In this document: piece after piece, positions 13,201 to 23,926 of the stretch
How positions within the stretch are numbered: position 1 is the stretch's first letter
Layout of the letters: every line of letters begins with the position of its first letter
From: Phytophthora hibernalis
Lineage: Eukaryota; Oomycota; Peronosporomycetes; Peronosporales; Peronosporaceae
Assembly (NCBI GenBank): GCA_012656075.1
Contig: JAAKBF010000105.1
Coordinates: 154,493 to 218,492 of the forward strand
Length of the DNA stretch: 64,000 nucleotides
Direction of reading: 5' to 3'
The notes under the pieces: generated by a model
Told to the model about the DNA's origin: nothing
The model's input: the letters and a program-made list of their open reading frames with translations, nothing else
The model's database searches: none
Position numbers and translations under genes: made by a program

Positions 13201-13597
13201 TGCCGTCCTGGAAGCACTTGAGGCACAGCACGCACGTCTCATCACTCTGACACGTCTTGCAGTTGAACACGATGTCGTTGCGCTGGAAGAGGTAGCCACA
13301 GAGCACTTGGCGCTGCTGCGGGGCTTGAACTGCTCGAAAACGCCTCGCGCGTCACAGGGGAAGGTGACCATCACTCTGCTGCTCCAGGTCGGCGTGGGCC
13401 AATAGAATGGCGTCCAGGAAGGCCGCGACGTGCTCCAGAGGCACTGAATTAGCGTTATTTCCGTCTTCCTGCGTCTCTGGAAGCCGCAATTGCTGAAGTA
13501 AGCGCGGCATCAGGTCGTGGCAGATGCTGGACACGCTCTGCGCTCGCAGGAAGCGCCGCAGCGCTGCTGGTTGTGTGGGAACCGTGAACGCTGACAT
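7243..13597 (-). CDS. UBR1/2-type N-recognin E3 ubiquitin ligase, read across about ten frame changes
   Basis: This very large gene (about 2,100 codons) encodes a RING-type E3 ligase that binds destabilising N-termini and directs proteins to the proteasome. The start is ATG 13597. A UBR box follows at about 13070-13310: CGYLFQRNDIVFNCKTC, then CVLCLKCFQDGNHEGHD and GGVCDCGDSEAWAPEGFC, with zinc-binding Cys/His in order. FHVRICNDDVHSDEDLI at about 12830 corresponds to the adaptor-like segment after the UBR box. A RING-H2 lies at about 9400-9570 (LSLCGHAVHLHCWQKYF ... FLCPLCQALSSML). The C-terminus RGRPLYLNAKRMKALQALY matches the family end. The frame changes at about 7819, 8962, 9930, 11255, 12595, 12929, 12987, 13176, 13320 and 13370, nearly all explained by one missing base in a short run. 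It is convergent with TAF2. Confidence 0.85.
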
Positions 13598-13883
13598 GGC
13601 TACACTTGGACGAAGATTATGAGCCTTAGAGCGGGAATTGCGCGATGTGAGCGGGACGAGCAGATAGAGGAGACGACCACGTGTGTGATGTCAGCGTATG
13701 CACTGCGAAGAGGCGGGTTGGCGGCCGCGACGAGCAGAGAGAGACGCCGCCCCGAGCCGTGTGTGCAAGTCTACAGCGGAAGAACTTTGGGGAGTGGTGT
13801 GGCCACACTAAATGGTTTAGAAAAGGTACATGTAATGTTTTCGAACATACCGGTTTTTAAGGTGTGAAAGTTGTAGAAATACC

Positions 13884-13980
13884 GTAACGACTTTGAAGAG
13901 GATACAGCCAAGCTGTTGTGGCGACTTGGATACTGTGCAATATGGGTTCTCAATGCCAGGCACACTGACTTGTGTCCACA
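13884..13980 (+). pseudogene. Relic fragment of the kinase/phosphodiesterase gene
   Basis: This stretch aligns with 18576-18678 inside the kinase/2H phosphodiesterase gene, with shared blocks GATACAGCCA, TTGTGG and AATGCCAGGCAC in the same order. By eye, identity is roughly three quarters. Relative to the intact gene it has a one-base length difference after LLW, so the frame is lost. It is in the same orientation as the parent, about 4.7 kb upstream. Similarity fades on both sides, so this is a short decayed piece rather than a gene. Confidence 0.6.
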
Positions 13981-14407
13981 TTTTGGCTTTAGACTACTCG
14001 GACAATAATATTAGTGTTAGGCTAACACTGTTAATGGCGAAAGATCATTTTCGATTGACTCAGCGAGCCAACTTTTCGAAAAGCGTCTGGTACATCTTTT
14101 TGTTAGATGTTTCTTGCATCTGGACCACCGAGGGAACGCCGTGTAGAAGCTTGTTGTGAGACGTGCTTGCACTCATGCTTGAATGGAAATGGCAGATTTC
14201 CTTGGATACCGGACTAAAATACGTCAATCCTGTATCATCGGAGAAATGCGTAACACACGTACACGGAGATTATGCTGTATACACTATACTAGCAATATAA
14301 TAGTGCAGCTGAAAGGAAAACGTGTGGTGATCGACCGCCGTGGACTTTAAATCGCTCCTTCACGTCGTGACAGCAACAACAATTCGCAGGCCGGTTGGTG
14401 CGTTGCT

Positions 14408-14425
14408 GTATACTTCGAAGTATAC
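14408..14425. repeat. Perfect 18 bp palindrome
   Basis: GTATACTTCGAAGTATAC reads the same on both strands. It sits just past the stop codon of PEX14, so it would fall in the 3' region of that transcript. Confidence 0.8.
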
Positions 14426-14441
14426 TTGAAGAAGTGCAGTT

Positions 14442-15484
14442 TTATTGAGTCGCAAACAAGATGCGATAGCTTCGAGCGGTCGATAGTTCTTCATCAAACT
14501 GGCAGCTCTGAAACAACTCGGTGATTTCTGCAGAACTCATATTGGTTTGGTCTCGGACAGCACTGCGTCCCTCCACCACATCTTCATCTCTCTGTTCGGA
14601 AGGCTCGGTTCGCCGCTTCTTTTCGGGGTCAGCAGCACTATTCATGCTCTTGGCCCGCTCCAAAGCACCATCTTTATCCGTAGCCGCCTCTAATCTGTCC
14701 GACACACTCGCTTCAACAGGCCGCAGCACGATGGGCATCTCCTTAGCCACTTCCACAACCTTCTTCACTACTGTCGGGCGGAGGTACGTGTCTACCACCG
14801 CACTCTTGAGCTCCAACAGCTCGTACTGCAGCGCCTGCAGCTCGAGTCCCCGTGTAAACTGCGTCGCAGGCGAGTTCGTCTTCTTCGCCACAGCTTCCCT
14901 GGTCGCAGCGTGTTGCGCCGCAGAATACCTGTTCACCCGCGCGCTCAGCAGCTCCGCCGCCTGGTTATACTGCGTCTGCTGGTGCGTCACGACAGCTAGC
15001 AGCGCCTCCACTTTAGTGCTCATACGCTTCTTCCGCTGCAGTTTGTGTGTATCGTGTGTGATGGCCAACTGTTGCGCTTTCCTCTTCTTAAACTGCACGT
15101 AACCGTAGCTCAGCAGCGCCAGCAGCAGTGTCACCACTCCGTACTTCTTCACGATGAACTTGAGCAACTTAAACGGCGAGGAAGCAGCAGAAGAGGAGGA
15201 AATTGACCCTCTAACACCTGGAGACCGCGCGTTTCAGCCGTGCGTTGTACCAGCTGAGCGAGGCCGTTGCGGCGCTCCAGACTCTTGAGACACTGCGTGA
15301 TTTCCTCCGGGGACAGACCCTGGGCATACAGAATGGGAGGTTAAGTAGAGGGTTACATATGGGTTATGGAGGGTTACACCACCTTCTTCTCCAGGAAATC
15401 CACGCGCTGGGCGAGGGACAAGGCGCGCACAGTCGGATGCAGAAGGAACTCCTCGCACTTATTCAATAGCCCTGGAGTTGCCAT
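14442..15484 (-). CDS. PEX14: Peroxin-14, peroxisomal import docking protein
   Basis: PEX14 docks cargo-loaded PEX5 at the peroxisomal membrane. Exon 1 (15383-15484) starts at ATG 15484 and encodes the Pex14 N-terminal helices: NKCEEFLLHPTVRALSLAQR then VDFLEKK. An intron at 15320-15382 (GTGGTG...CCCAG) is followed by GLSPEEITQCLKSLERR, completing the PEX5/PEX19-binding domain. A membrane segment (VVTLLLALLSYGYVQF) lies near residue 95, then a coiled coil (LELQALQYELLELKSAVVDT) and an acidic/basic tail. This is the standard PEX14 order. The frame changes once in the CCC run 15207-15209 (one base missing), between QVLEG and ISSSSAASSPFKLLKF. Confidence 0.85.
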
Positions 15485-15587
15485 GGCAAAAGCTGCAATG
15501 AAGCTGACGTGAACACAAAAGGAATGTGGTGTGCGTGCACATAACTTGAAGAGACGGAGTGGTGGTCTCCATTGCAGGGAAAGCACG

Positions 15588-16396
15588 ATGCCGACGGAGC
15601 CAACGCAGAGCGAGACACCCGACCGCACGTCCAGCGAAGACGAGCAGCGGCGAGACAGCCGCAACGGCGCGTATGTGGGCTCTGGTCTGCCACCCACGGC
15701 TCCAGTGAATTTGGACGCCAAAGTGTCGCTGGAAGGGATTGCAGCCGTGAAGACAGCAGAGCCACAGGAGAAGAATGGGAAGAACGATAAGACGAAGACT
15801 CTGGACGACGCTCGACGTGGTAAGCCACTGAAGGAGAAGACGAGCGCCAAGGGGAAGACGAAGGTCGGCAAGAAGGTGGCGGCCAAGTCGGAGCGCGTGG
15901 ATCGAAGGCGGAAGCGCAAGACGAAGGCGAGAAAAGATGCGGCTGGCATCTCCCAGGCGTCGGCAAAGATGCTGTTCCAATGTACCTGTCAGGCACTCCG
16001 GACGCAGGCCCTGGACTATGATGTGCGCGCTCGCGAGGTGGAGGAGCGCAACTTGACGCAAGCTAAGGAGATCAACGAGTGGGAGAAACGAATCCGCAGT
16101 CTCAAGCGCGAGCTGAATGAATATGCGGACGAGCAGTCGGAGGAGACGACGAATTTGGCACTGATGGAAGCCAAACCACCGGCTAAAGTGGTGGAAGAGC
16201 AGAAGCCGTCAGCAGCTGATACGACGTCCGTACCTACTGCAGCTCAACCGACGTATGGAGCCGAGTCATCGCTGCCCCCGCTGTCGTCGCAGCCGAGACT
16301 AAACTGCAAGAAGAGCTGCACAAGCGCACGCACAAGATGGACGAGTTCTGCCACAGCGTACCAGGCTTCATCGACTCGCTGGACGAGCGTCGCTGA
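15588..16396 (+). CDS. Lys-rich coiled-coil protein of unknown function
   Basis: Not recognised. From ATG 15588 the protein begins MPTEPTQSETPDRTSSEDEQ and continues through a Lys/Arg-rich segment (KKVAAKSERVDRRRKRKTK) that could be a nuclear localisation signal. A long coiled coil follows (EVEERNLTQAKEINEWEKRI). Near 16293 the frame must change by one base: downstream, the alternative frame gives ETKLQEELHKRTHKMDEFCH and ends SLDERR at 16396. The uncorrected frame gives a Ser/Thr/Arg-rich tail without heptads. It is head-to-head with PEX14, with about 100 bp between start codons, so they may share a bidirectional promoter. Confidence 0.6.
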
Positions 16397-16671
16397 GGGT
16401 GCCGCCCAATCTATCCACCATCCTAGCAGGAAGGTCGACGTTATTTTATTCCGAGGTCTCGGCACGTACGTGGCGTGTGAATTCAACCAGGCCAATACAT
16501 TCTCGTAGTCACCGCGATCTTTTGCCTGGCAGCGTAACACCCCGTGATCCTTCATGTATGCCGATCGGTAGGTTTTAACGAGTGATGGTCACCACCGATC
16601 CATTCCGCACTCGATGCCACCGTTGCTCAGTTAGAAATTGACTACCAAGGCAACAAGTGCGACCTTTCGTT

Positions 16672-19600
16672 ATGGCTTGGAGCAAGAACCGCCGGGGCGG
16701 CACCTCCGCGTCCTCTTCTGGGCCTCGGCCTGCGTCTTCCGGTGGTCGTGGCGACCGCCGACGCCCTCCCGGAGAGCCCACGGAGCAGGACATCGCGCGC
16801 AGCATCCAGCGGAGCAAACTGCGGGTGCGTGTGGCACTTCAACTTGGCGCCGTTGAGAGCGAGGAAGAAACGCTGCAGGGCGTCGTGACGCGGTTCGGAG
16901 GCGCGTTCGAGGCGCGACGGACGAATGCAGTGACGCAGCGTCATGACGTGCGCGTGGAGCTGCTGGAGTGCGGCCTGAATTCGTGGCAGGACCTGGTGCA
17001 GATGCAACGCGTGGTGGGAGCAATCAAAAGACCGACGGAACTGCTGGCGGGCAGAGCGGCGCTAAGACACGATGCCAAGTACGACGAGTGGACGCTGCCA
17101 CTGAGCTTCAGTAAACACGCGGAGGACGCACTATGGACGTTTGCTAGCAGTTTGATGCTGAGACTGAAGAGCTGCGGCGTGTTGGCCAAAGTTCTGCTGC
17201 CGTCGCAACGTTTGAATCTGCCGTTGATGTCGGCGTTTGTGAAGTGGGGCGACAGTGAATTGGGGAGTATCAGTGGGAAGGAAGTCAAACATGGAGTGAA
17301 ATAGTGGTGACTGTCGTTGACGAGCAGAGGCAGGAGATCCAACGCGTGCTTCTAGCGCCGATACATGCGTCGACCCAGGACAATTTTGCTATTCTTCGGT
17401 ATCCAGGCTTACTGCCTGTTGTGGGTGACATGCTGGCTGGCAACACTGACGCTAGAAAGCCTGTTGTTGTTATTCTGAGAGGAATTCCGGGCAGTGGAAA
17501 AAGTACGCTTAGACGCGAACTCGAAGCCATTTGTCGCCAACGTGGGGTGGCGTTCACGGCGTGCTCGGCGGACTTTTCTTTGAAACGCCTAGGGGTATGT
17601 GTTTGATGTCAAGAAACTGGGTGCGGCCCACAGCAAGTGCAGGGTAAATTTTACCAGGGCTATTCAAGGTGACGCCCCGAGTGACCATGGCAGCAGGCAG
17701 CGTCGACCTCACCAGCACGTAGTTTTGGTTGACAATACCAGTACACAAAGGTGGGAATATGAACCGTACGAAGATATCGCCAAGTCGAACGGCTGTCGCG
17801 TGCATATCGTTGAAATGAAGTGCCCGGACGTGCTCACTGCGTTTCGAATGGGTCAGCGCAACTCGCACGGCGTACCACCCGATAAAGTTGTCAGTATGTT
17901 CATGCGGTGGGAAGAAGACCCGCGTGCCCACTGCTTCATGCCGCAATTCGAGTATCCTACCCTCACCGCGAACCCACTTTCGGATGGAGATGTTGGAGAC
18001 TTGACATACCTTGGTCTCTTTCTGGACGCTGATTCACGGGAAAAGCTGCTGGCCGAGATACTACCCGTACATCCTAATAAGGCTGCTGACCACGTTACAC
18101 TATTTTACCGACCCAACAAGCAGTACGCCAGAGACGCTGAACTTGGCGCATCGTTCACTGTTTACGGAGTTGAAGTTGTGAAAGACCGTCTTGGCCAGTG
18201 TCTCCGAGTCGAATTGGACAAGCGACTGCCTTTGCAAGTAAGAAACAAGATACCGCACATCACTATGTCAACAAGAGATGGTGTAAACCCTGCATACTCA
18301 AATGACCTCCTAGAAAGCACAGCAGCTACACGAACGATCATCGACCCGCCTATTGAAATAACCGCTTGCGTTGGAGCTGCTCTTCTGATTCAAAATCAGC
18401 GAGTAATTTCTACATCTTCGCCGTTTGCTGTTGATACTCGCCGCTGCTCCATGAACAATACCGCATCCTGGAAATCAGATATTTCACGTGCCAACAGTGA
18501 CAGGGAGATGTTGCAGGGACCAAAGACGCCAGCCACCCCACAGTTATTTATTCTAGACATCAACGAGAGTGATGTAATGAACGACGCTGAAGACGATACA
18601 GCCAGGTTGTTGTGGTGGGCTCGGATTCTGCGCAACATGGATTCTGAATGCCAGGCACGCCGACTGCTTTGTGTTCATGTATCTCCAGATACAGCATCGC
18701 TGCCAACCGCTCTGTTGTTGCGTAATTTGCAAGACCAGTTCATCTTCACTTCGCACGATTTCGACGACGTGATAGTGTTGCCCCGGCCTCACTCAGTCTG
18801 TCAAGAATATGAGGACGTTGTCAACACACACATGAGAGATACCGGTATTGGCGCGATGAGCAAGCTCACGATGCTGACAACTCTGGAGGAATCTGTGCAA
18901 TGGCCTCTTCGTGACATGAAGTTCCTTGGGGATGCTGCAGTGGATATTTGCTACATTGGGCACTCATACAATGCGGTGCGATATGATGCTACTTTGGCAC
19001 CTTCGAGCCCCACTATCTCATCGGTACTTGATTCTCTGGGTATCAACATTGAGGAGCGAACGCGAAGCGTCGTCTTTGGGGGATGAACGCCTTGGAAAGT
19101 GCTTGGGCCCATGCTTTTGGTTCCAGGGTGAATGCGGATCGTCACGTGCGACGAATCGATAGCACCCTTCTGGGACTGAGATCAAATATCACTGAGCTGT
19201 GCTTGGTGTTGCCCAGTGAGATTACTCAAAGCGAGGTTGCAGCATTTAAGATACAGCTACTGAGTGAACTCGAGAGTACTGAAACTGTTCGACACGTTGC
19301 CGATTCGTGCGTCTCGGACCAATTCTACTTCAGTCTGGACACTGCGGCGGGCTACGCTCCAGGATTCTGCGTACGAATGGTAACCCAGCCGGAGGGCTTA
19401 GAAAGTGGTGTTGGTACGGATGGTGTTGCGCAGTTGAAGTTTTGCGACCACCTACGACAAGCAAGCCGCGAAGTTTGCGATACTGAGCCCTACAGTGTTC
19501 TGACCGTACTCCTTCGTGCGATCATTTTGGTTCGGTCTCGCAACTTCCTGCCAAGCAAGTGCCGTCTGACTTCGCTGGTCAACCTCACTAGCGAGCGCTT

Positions 19601-20321
19601 GGTACTCGCGTATTTTCAGAGCAGTGAATCGTCAAGACCAACGGTGGACGACGCAACATCTGGCCGCATTATCTTTGCGTTCTATCGCATGCTCCGCTAT
19701 TTGTCGAAGTTGGACCCGCAAGGCTGGCGTGCTGCATTCGGCGATTCACTTCTGGCGCTGCAGGGCAACGATAAAGCACAAACAGCATGGGTTCAAGCGA
19801 TGACAAGTGCGATGGCGAGTTGCAAAGCAGTGGTGGATTCTTATCCTTGCGTCGGTGAAGGCTTGCAGAAGGAAACTTCGTTGAATGTCGAGCACCACCT
19901 TCGAGTTCTCGTCACTCTTATAAAGTCACAAAGTGACGCAGCGATTACTTTCTCACGCGCGTACATTGATGTGTTGGGCCCCAATTTGGGGAGCTCAAAT
20001 TGGAGTCAACTCCGTTCGCAAGCGCTCTGCGACAAGCTAAGACACTCAGCAGCGATGGTGCCTCAAGACGACGACGAGCGCGATGATGACAGCGCTGAAT
20101 TTTTCTTCTGCGCGCCAAGTCTGGCTGCTCGCCATTTGGACGTGGCGGCTTCGTCACTTGATGTCGTGCGCAATGTCCTCGACAAGCTCAAGGCGCTCGA
20201 CGCGGCCGGGCACGATTCTGAGGGTGCAGGTTTCACTGCGGTTTCCAGCGACTGCACTTACGTGATCCACCGAGAAGAGAGCGACGAAGAAGTGCGGTCC
20301 GACCTGAAGCGCTCGGCATGA
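16672..20321 (+). CDS. P-loop polynucleotide kinase fused to 2H cyclic phosphodiesterase, with extra N- and C-terminal regions
   Basis: One protein of about 1,215 residues is read across frame changes at 17299-17301 (AAA), 17592-17595 (GGGG) and 19078-19082 (GGGGG). The N-terminal ~210 residues, from MAWSKNRRGG, match no family I know. A Walker A motif, ILRGIPGSGKST (about 17473-17510), is followed after the frame change by YVFDVKKLGAAHSKC and VVLVDNTSTQ, as in N4BP2/CNPase-like kinases. Two HxTx motifs follow, HVTLFY (18091) and HITMST (18256), the active-site pair of 2H phosphoesterases. This order resembles CNPase and the kinase-phosphodiesterase half of fungal tRNA ligase, but no KxDG ligase motif is visible. 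The C-terminal ~600 residues are unassigned; LLGLRSNITELCLVLPSE weakly recalls a nucleotidyltransferase. RNA end processing is inferred. Confidence 0.72.
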
Positions 20322-20933
20322 GCAGCAGAGCAAGAGAGGCCCGGGCCATGCATACAGGTGTGTACATGTACCGGTAGCAGGATTACTCGATGCTGAATCG
20401 GCAATTGCCGATGGAGGACGACTTCCGATTGTATGCACTTGCTCCTGCTCGCGCCTTTAGCGCTGCTCCTCGGATGGGATGCGGCGCAGCTTCAACAGGT
20501 GTGCTACATGTACATGTATTGAGTATTGAGCGCAGGTATTTAGTGCAGATGATTAACATGTGAAATGAAGTCACCCTGTGCATGTTGCAACCAGCAGTCC
20601 CAGGCTCCAGGCTCCTGCATTACGAACGTGACCATCGCGACACTTTTGAAGTGACACACCGAGCTTCAAGATCAGCCGCAACCCCTCGACGCGATGTTCT
20701 TGTACACCAACAGTCCGCTCTTTGGCAGCCAGGCAGCAAGTCTCTCCAACGCAGTCGCATCTCACGATCGCCTCCGGCCGCTCTATCGTTCGAGACGCCG
20801 TCAGCCACGCACAAGCTCCCCGCCCGTGTCCCCAGCTCCGTGTTCCTTCGATCTGCCAACCATTCTCGGTTCTTTTCCCGCCGACCCGTCCGGCGAGTCC
20901 GACGTCCCATTACGCAAGACGCCGCTTGCTACG
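20322..20933. promoter_or_regulatory. Upstream region of the pseudokinase gene
   Basis: It follows the kinase/phosphodiesterase stop and precedes the pseudokinase start chosen here. It contains a near-repeat of caggtgtg followed by tacatgtac (about 20357 and 20499). The stretch from 20694 is open in frame with the next gene but is Ser/Pro/Arg-rich and low in complexity. I treat it as leader; it could instead be an N-terminal extension. Confidence 0.4.
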
Positions 20934-23926
20934 ATGGAGCCGGCGCTGATGACGATGCAGACGCTGTGCGAGCGCTCATGGGAGTTGCGACCGCTGTGCG
21001 AGACGCTGCTGGGGCGCCTCGTGGCGATCTGCGGCTACACAGACCATTTCCGAGAGCAGGAGCCCGACAAGAAGTCAGCAGAGACAGGCGAGTGGCCTGT
21101 TCAGGTCGACGCAGTTCTCTCGCGCTTCACGTTACTGCTGCACAGTCTGGCGGCCACAGAGAGCGCCGTGTTCCGACTGGCTGTGGCTCCGTCTCCTGTG
21201 CGAGAGCTGCGCTCGCTGCATGTGTGGTTGGACGCATCATTCCGTAGCTTGCACGCGGAACACGTGGACCCGAGTTCGTGCTGGGCCCAGGAGTGGGAAC
21301 AAGAGCTGGAGCGTGTGGAGCTGGCGCTGCAGCTTGCTGCTCGAGCACAGGTGGATGCAGCTGCCGAGAGTACGGACAATGAACAGCGTGAGCTGCTGGC
21401 GGTGGTCAAGTTTGCTTTCAAACAGGTGCAGGATGTGTCGAGGCGCTCCAAGAAGAAAAGACTAAGTCGCAGCACCAACGACAGCCCTGTCGAGATGCAG
21501 GAAGATGATGGAGCAGAGCTGTTCCCTGACCACGAGGAGTCACTGCGCGTGCTGTTCCGCAGGTTGGTGCGTGTGTGTGGAGTCCAAGTGCCTGTGTTGC
21601 CGTCGTGGTTTCTTTCTCCTGCTGAGGTGGTGCTGAATCCGAATACTCGCTTCCGTGGCGGCCCGTACTGCCAGATCACAAGTGCTAGCTGGATGCGCAG
21701 CCGTGGCCAGCGGAAGAGTGGAGTACAGCAATTGCTCATTAAGCAGCTGGCGATCCGAAGCGGAGCTATTGAGTCCGAGGCGAATCTCACTCAGGCTGTC
21801 GAGGCTGTACGGCGTGAGACCGAATTACTTCGTGACGTTATCTGCCACCCGCACGTGTTGCAACTGGCTGGAGGTTCCATCTTTGGTTCACAACCATACT
21901 TAGCTTTTGTGAGTCCATGGGCGGCCCCCGAGCCTGGTTCAGCGACGGTAACCTCGCTAGAGGACTATCTGAACTTGTCCGTGGACCATCGGCGTCAATT
22001 ATTTCGTTTGCTTGCACAAGCTGCTACCGGACTCCAGAGTCTGCACGAGGCGTCTCTGATCCATGGTGATCTCTGCTGCGCGAATATTCTTGTTGGAGAC
22101 GACGGTCAAGCCAGACTCGCTAACCTGCGATCGTTCTCCCTAACTCGTTGCGACTCGGACCCTGATGCGAAAATTGCTGATTTTACCTCAGCAAAATCAG
22201 CACGCTATTCGGGATCGTTAAGGTGGCAAGCCCCGGAGCTTCTGAAAGATGACCGGAAAGCAGAATTGGCATCGGATGTATACGCATTTGGAATGACTCT
22301 TTTGGAAGCACTGTCGGAAGAATTACCTTGGGGATTTATGGCTGATGACGATGTTCGTGAGCGTGTACTGCGCGGTGAGATGCCCTCCTCTCCTGTCGGA
22401 GTGGAAGATAATGTATGGTCACTAGTTGAGGCCATGTGCGATCCTGACCAGGCTGCAAGACCTGAAATTAATACAGTAGTCGAAGAACTGCAGGCTTTAG
22501 CTGAGGAGGAACGCGCGCGCGATGGCGGCGATACACGCTTTGTAGACGATACAACAACCGTTGCGTTGCCCTTGCATCGAGTTTCTAGCGCTGATTTTTA
22601 CGAGTGAATGTGACTTCACCTGCTGTAACTCTGGCAACGAACACGGTAAATGCGCCAGAACTTCCTAGACGCCAGAGTAGCCCAACCAGCAACCACAGCG
22701 TGCAACCCATGGCAGTGGGAATTCCTGTACGCGCGTATCCGACATCGCCACATCAAGTTGAGCCTGGATCACCAACTACGACGGTAGCTGTCGTAGAACT
22801 TCGTCAAAAATGGTTAGGCGTGAAGATCAACTCTGTTGGCAATCGCGTTGTCGTCAGCAAGTTTCTTCGTGCTGAATCTGGTGCAGCTGGGGAGATCGAA
22901 GCCTCGGGCCGTGTGGAGCGTGGTGATATTATCGTAGCGGTTAATGGACAGAGTGTGCGTGGACTTGACCGCCTACAGATCGGTGCGATTGTCCAGAGTT
23001 CTCCGCGGCCGCTAGAGGTTACGTTTAAGCGCGATCCGCAAATGCTCACAGACTCTTTCCGCTTCCGTGGGCTTTCAACAGACCCGCGCTGGCGTGATCG
23101 TGGCTCAGCAATACCGTTACCAGGGTCGCTGTCTCAAATGCTCACCAGCAGTGGAGATTATGAAAACGAGGCCGGAAGCACAGCCGACCCGTTCTCGATT
23201 GAAATGTGGTTTTCGCTCGCCGAGCTTGGGGATACCTTTATGGGCGGCATTTTACTGGGTGCACAAGATTTGCCCTTCGTGGAGACAAGTGATGCTAGTG
23301 GGTGGCCCTATGTTCACGATCAGTTGTTGTCGATTGATCCCAACGGAAATCTTTGGTGCTCGTTCCTAAACCGCCCAACCCCGATTTGTGTCGCTCGAGA
23401 ACTCTCGTCAAACCACTGGTACCATCTCGTGGTAACTTATGGCGGGGATGCTGGATCAGATCGCGCCACCTTCACGAGAAATGACCAGCCTGAGCAACTC
23501 CTGACCGTTTATCTCAATGGAGAGCAGCGATTCCAAGACGCTGGCCCTCTACTTCCAGATTGGGACAAATTGTGCCATGCAAACGTTGGTTCCGGCTGCA
23601 TCAGTGGACTCACACCAGCCAAGCCGGAGTCGCACTATACCGGTTGGTTTGGCTTCAGCGGCCTTGTCTTCGACATACGTGTATGGCGTCGGAGAGAGCT
23701 CACAAGTTCGCACGTCCAGCTGCTTTTCCGCGGTAGCAGCGACTTCATTGACGAGCCCAGTTACTCTCTTCGACGAGACATGCTAGGCGATTCCATTGAT
23801 CAGAGCCCCAAGGTCCGTCGGAAACGCTCCAGCTCCGCCCGCACGAACAAGCTACAAGGCCCACAGTTTGCTGAACTCGTGCGTACGACGTGGCCACGCC
23901 AGGTCGGAGCGCAGGTCTACAGCTAA
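20934..23926 (+). CDS. Pseudokinase - PDZ - LamG-like fusion protein
   Basis: About 997 residues read across one frame change near 22604 (one base missing between SADFYE and VNVTSP). The start MEPALMTMQTLCERSWELRP introduces a helical domain seen before the kinase in oomycete TKL kinases. The kinase domain keeps the beta-3 lysine (LLIKQLA) and APE-like WQAPELL. Its catalytic loop reads HGDLCCANIL (HGD for HRD), and the metal-binding DFG position reads LANL. A second candidate, IADFTSAK, lies about 20 residues later in the activation segment. A PDZ domain follows (WLGVKINSVGNRVVV ... GDIIVAVNGQSVRG), then a concanavalin/LamG-like domain (FSIEMWFSLAELGDTF ... HWYHLVVTYGG ... LTVYLNGEQRF). A scaffold or weakly active kinase is inferred. 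Confidence 0.75.

Larger units (their letters stand above)
13598..14441. other. Intergenic region between UBR gene and PEX14
   Basis: No intact gene is seen. It holds the upstream flank of the UBR gene, a ~100 bp relic of the kinase/phosphodiesterase gene (separate entry) and a perfect 18 bp palindrome near its right end. Confidence 0.55.
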
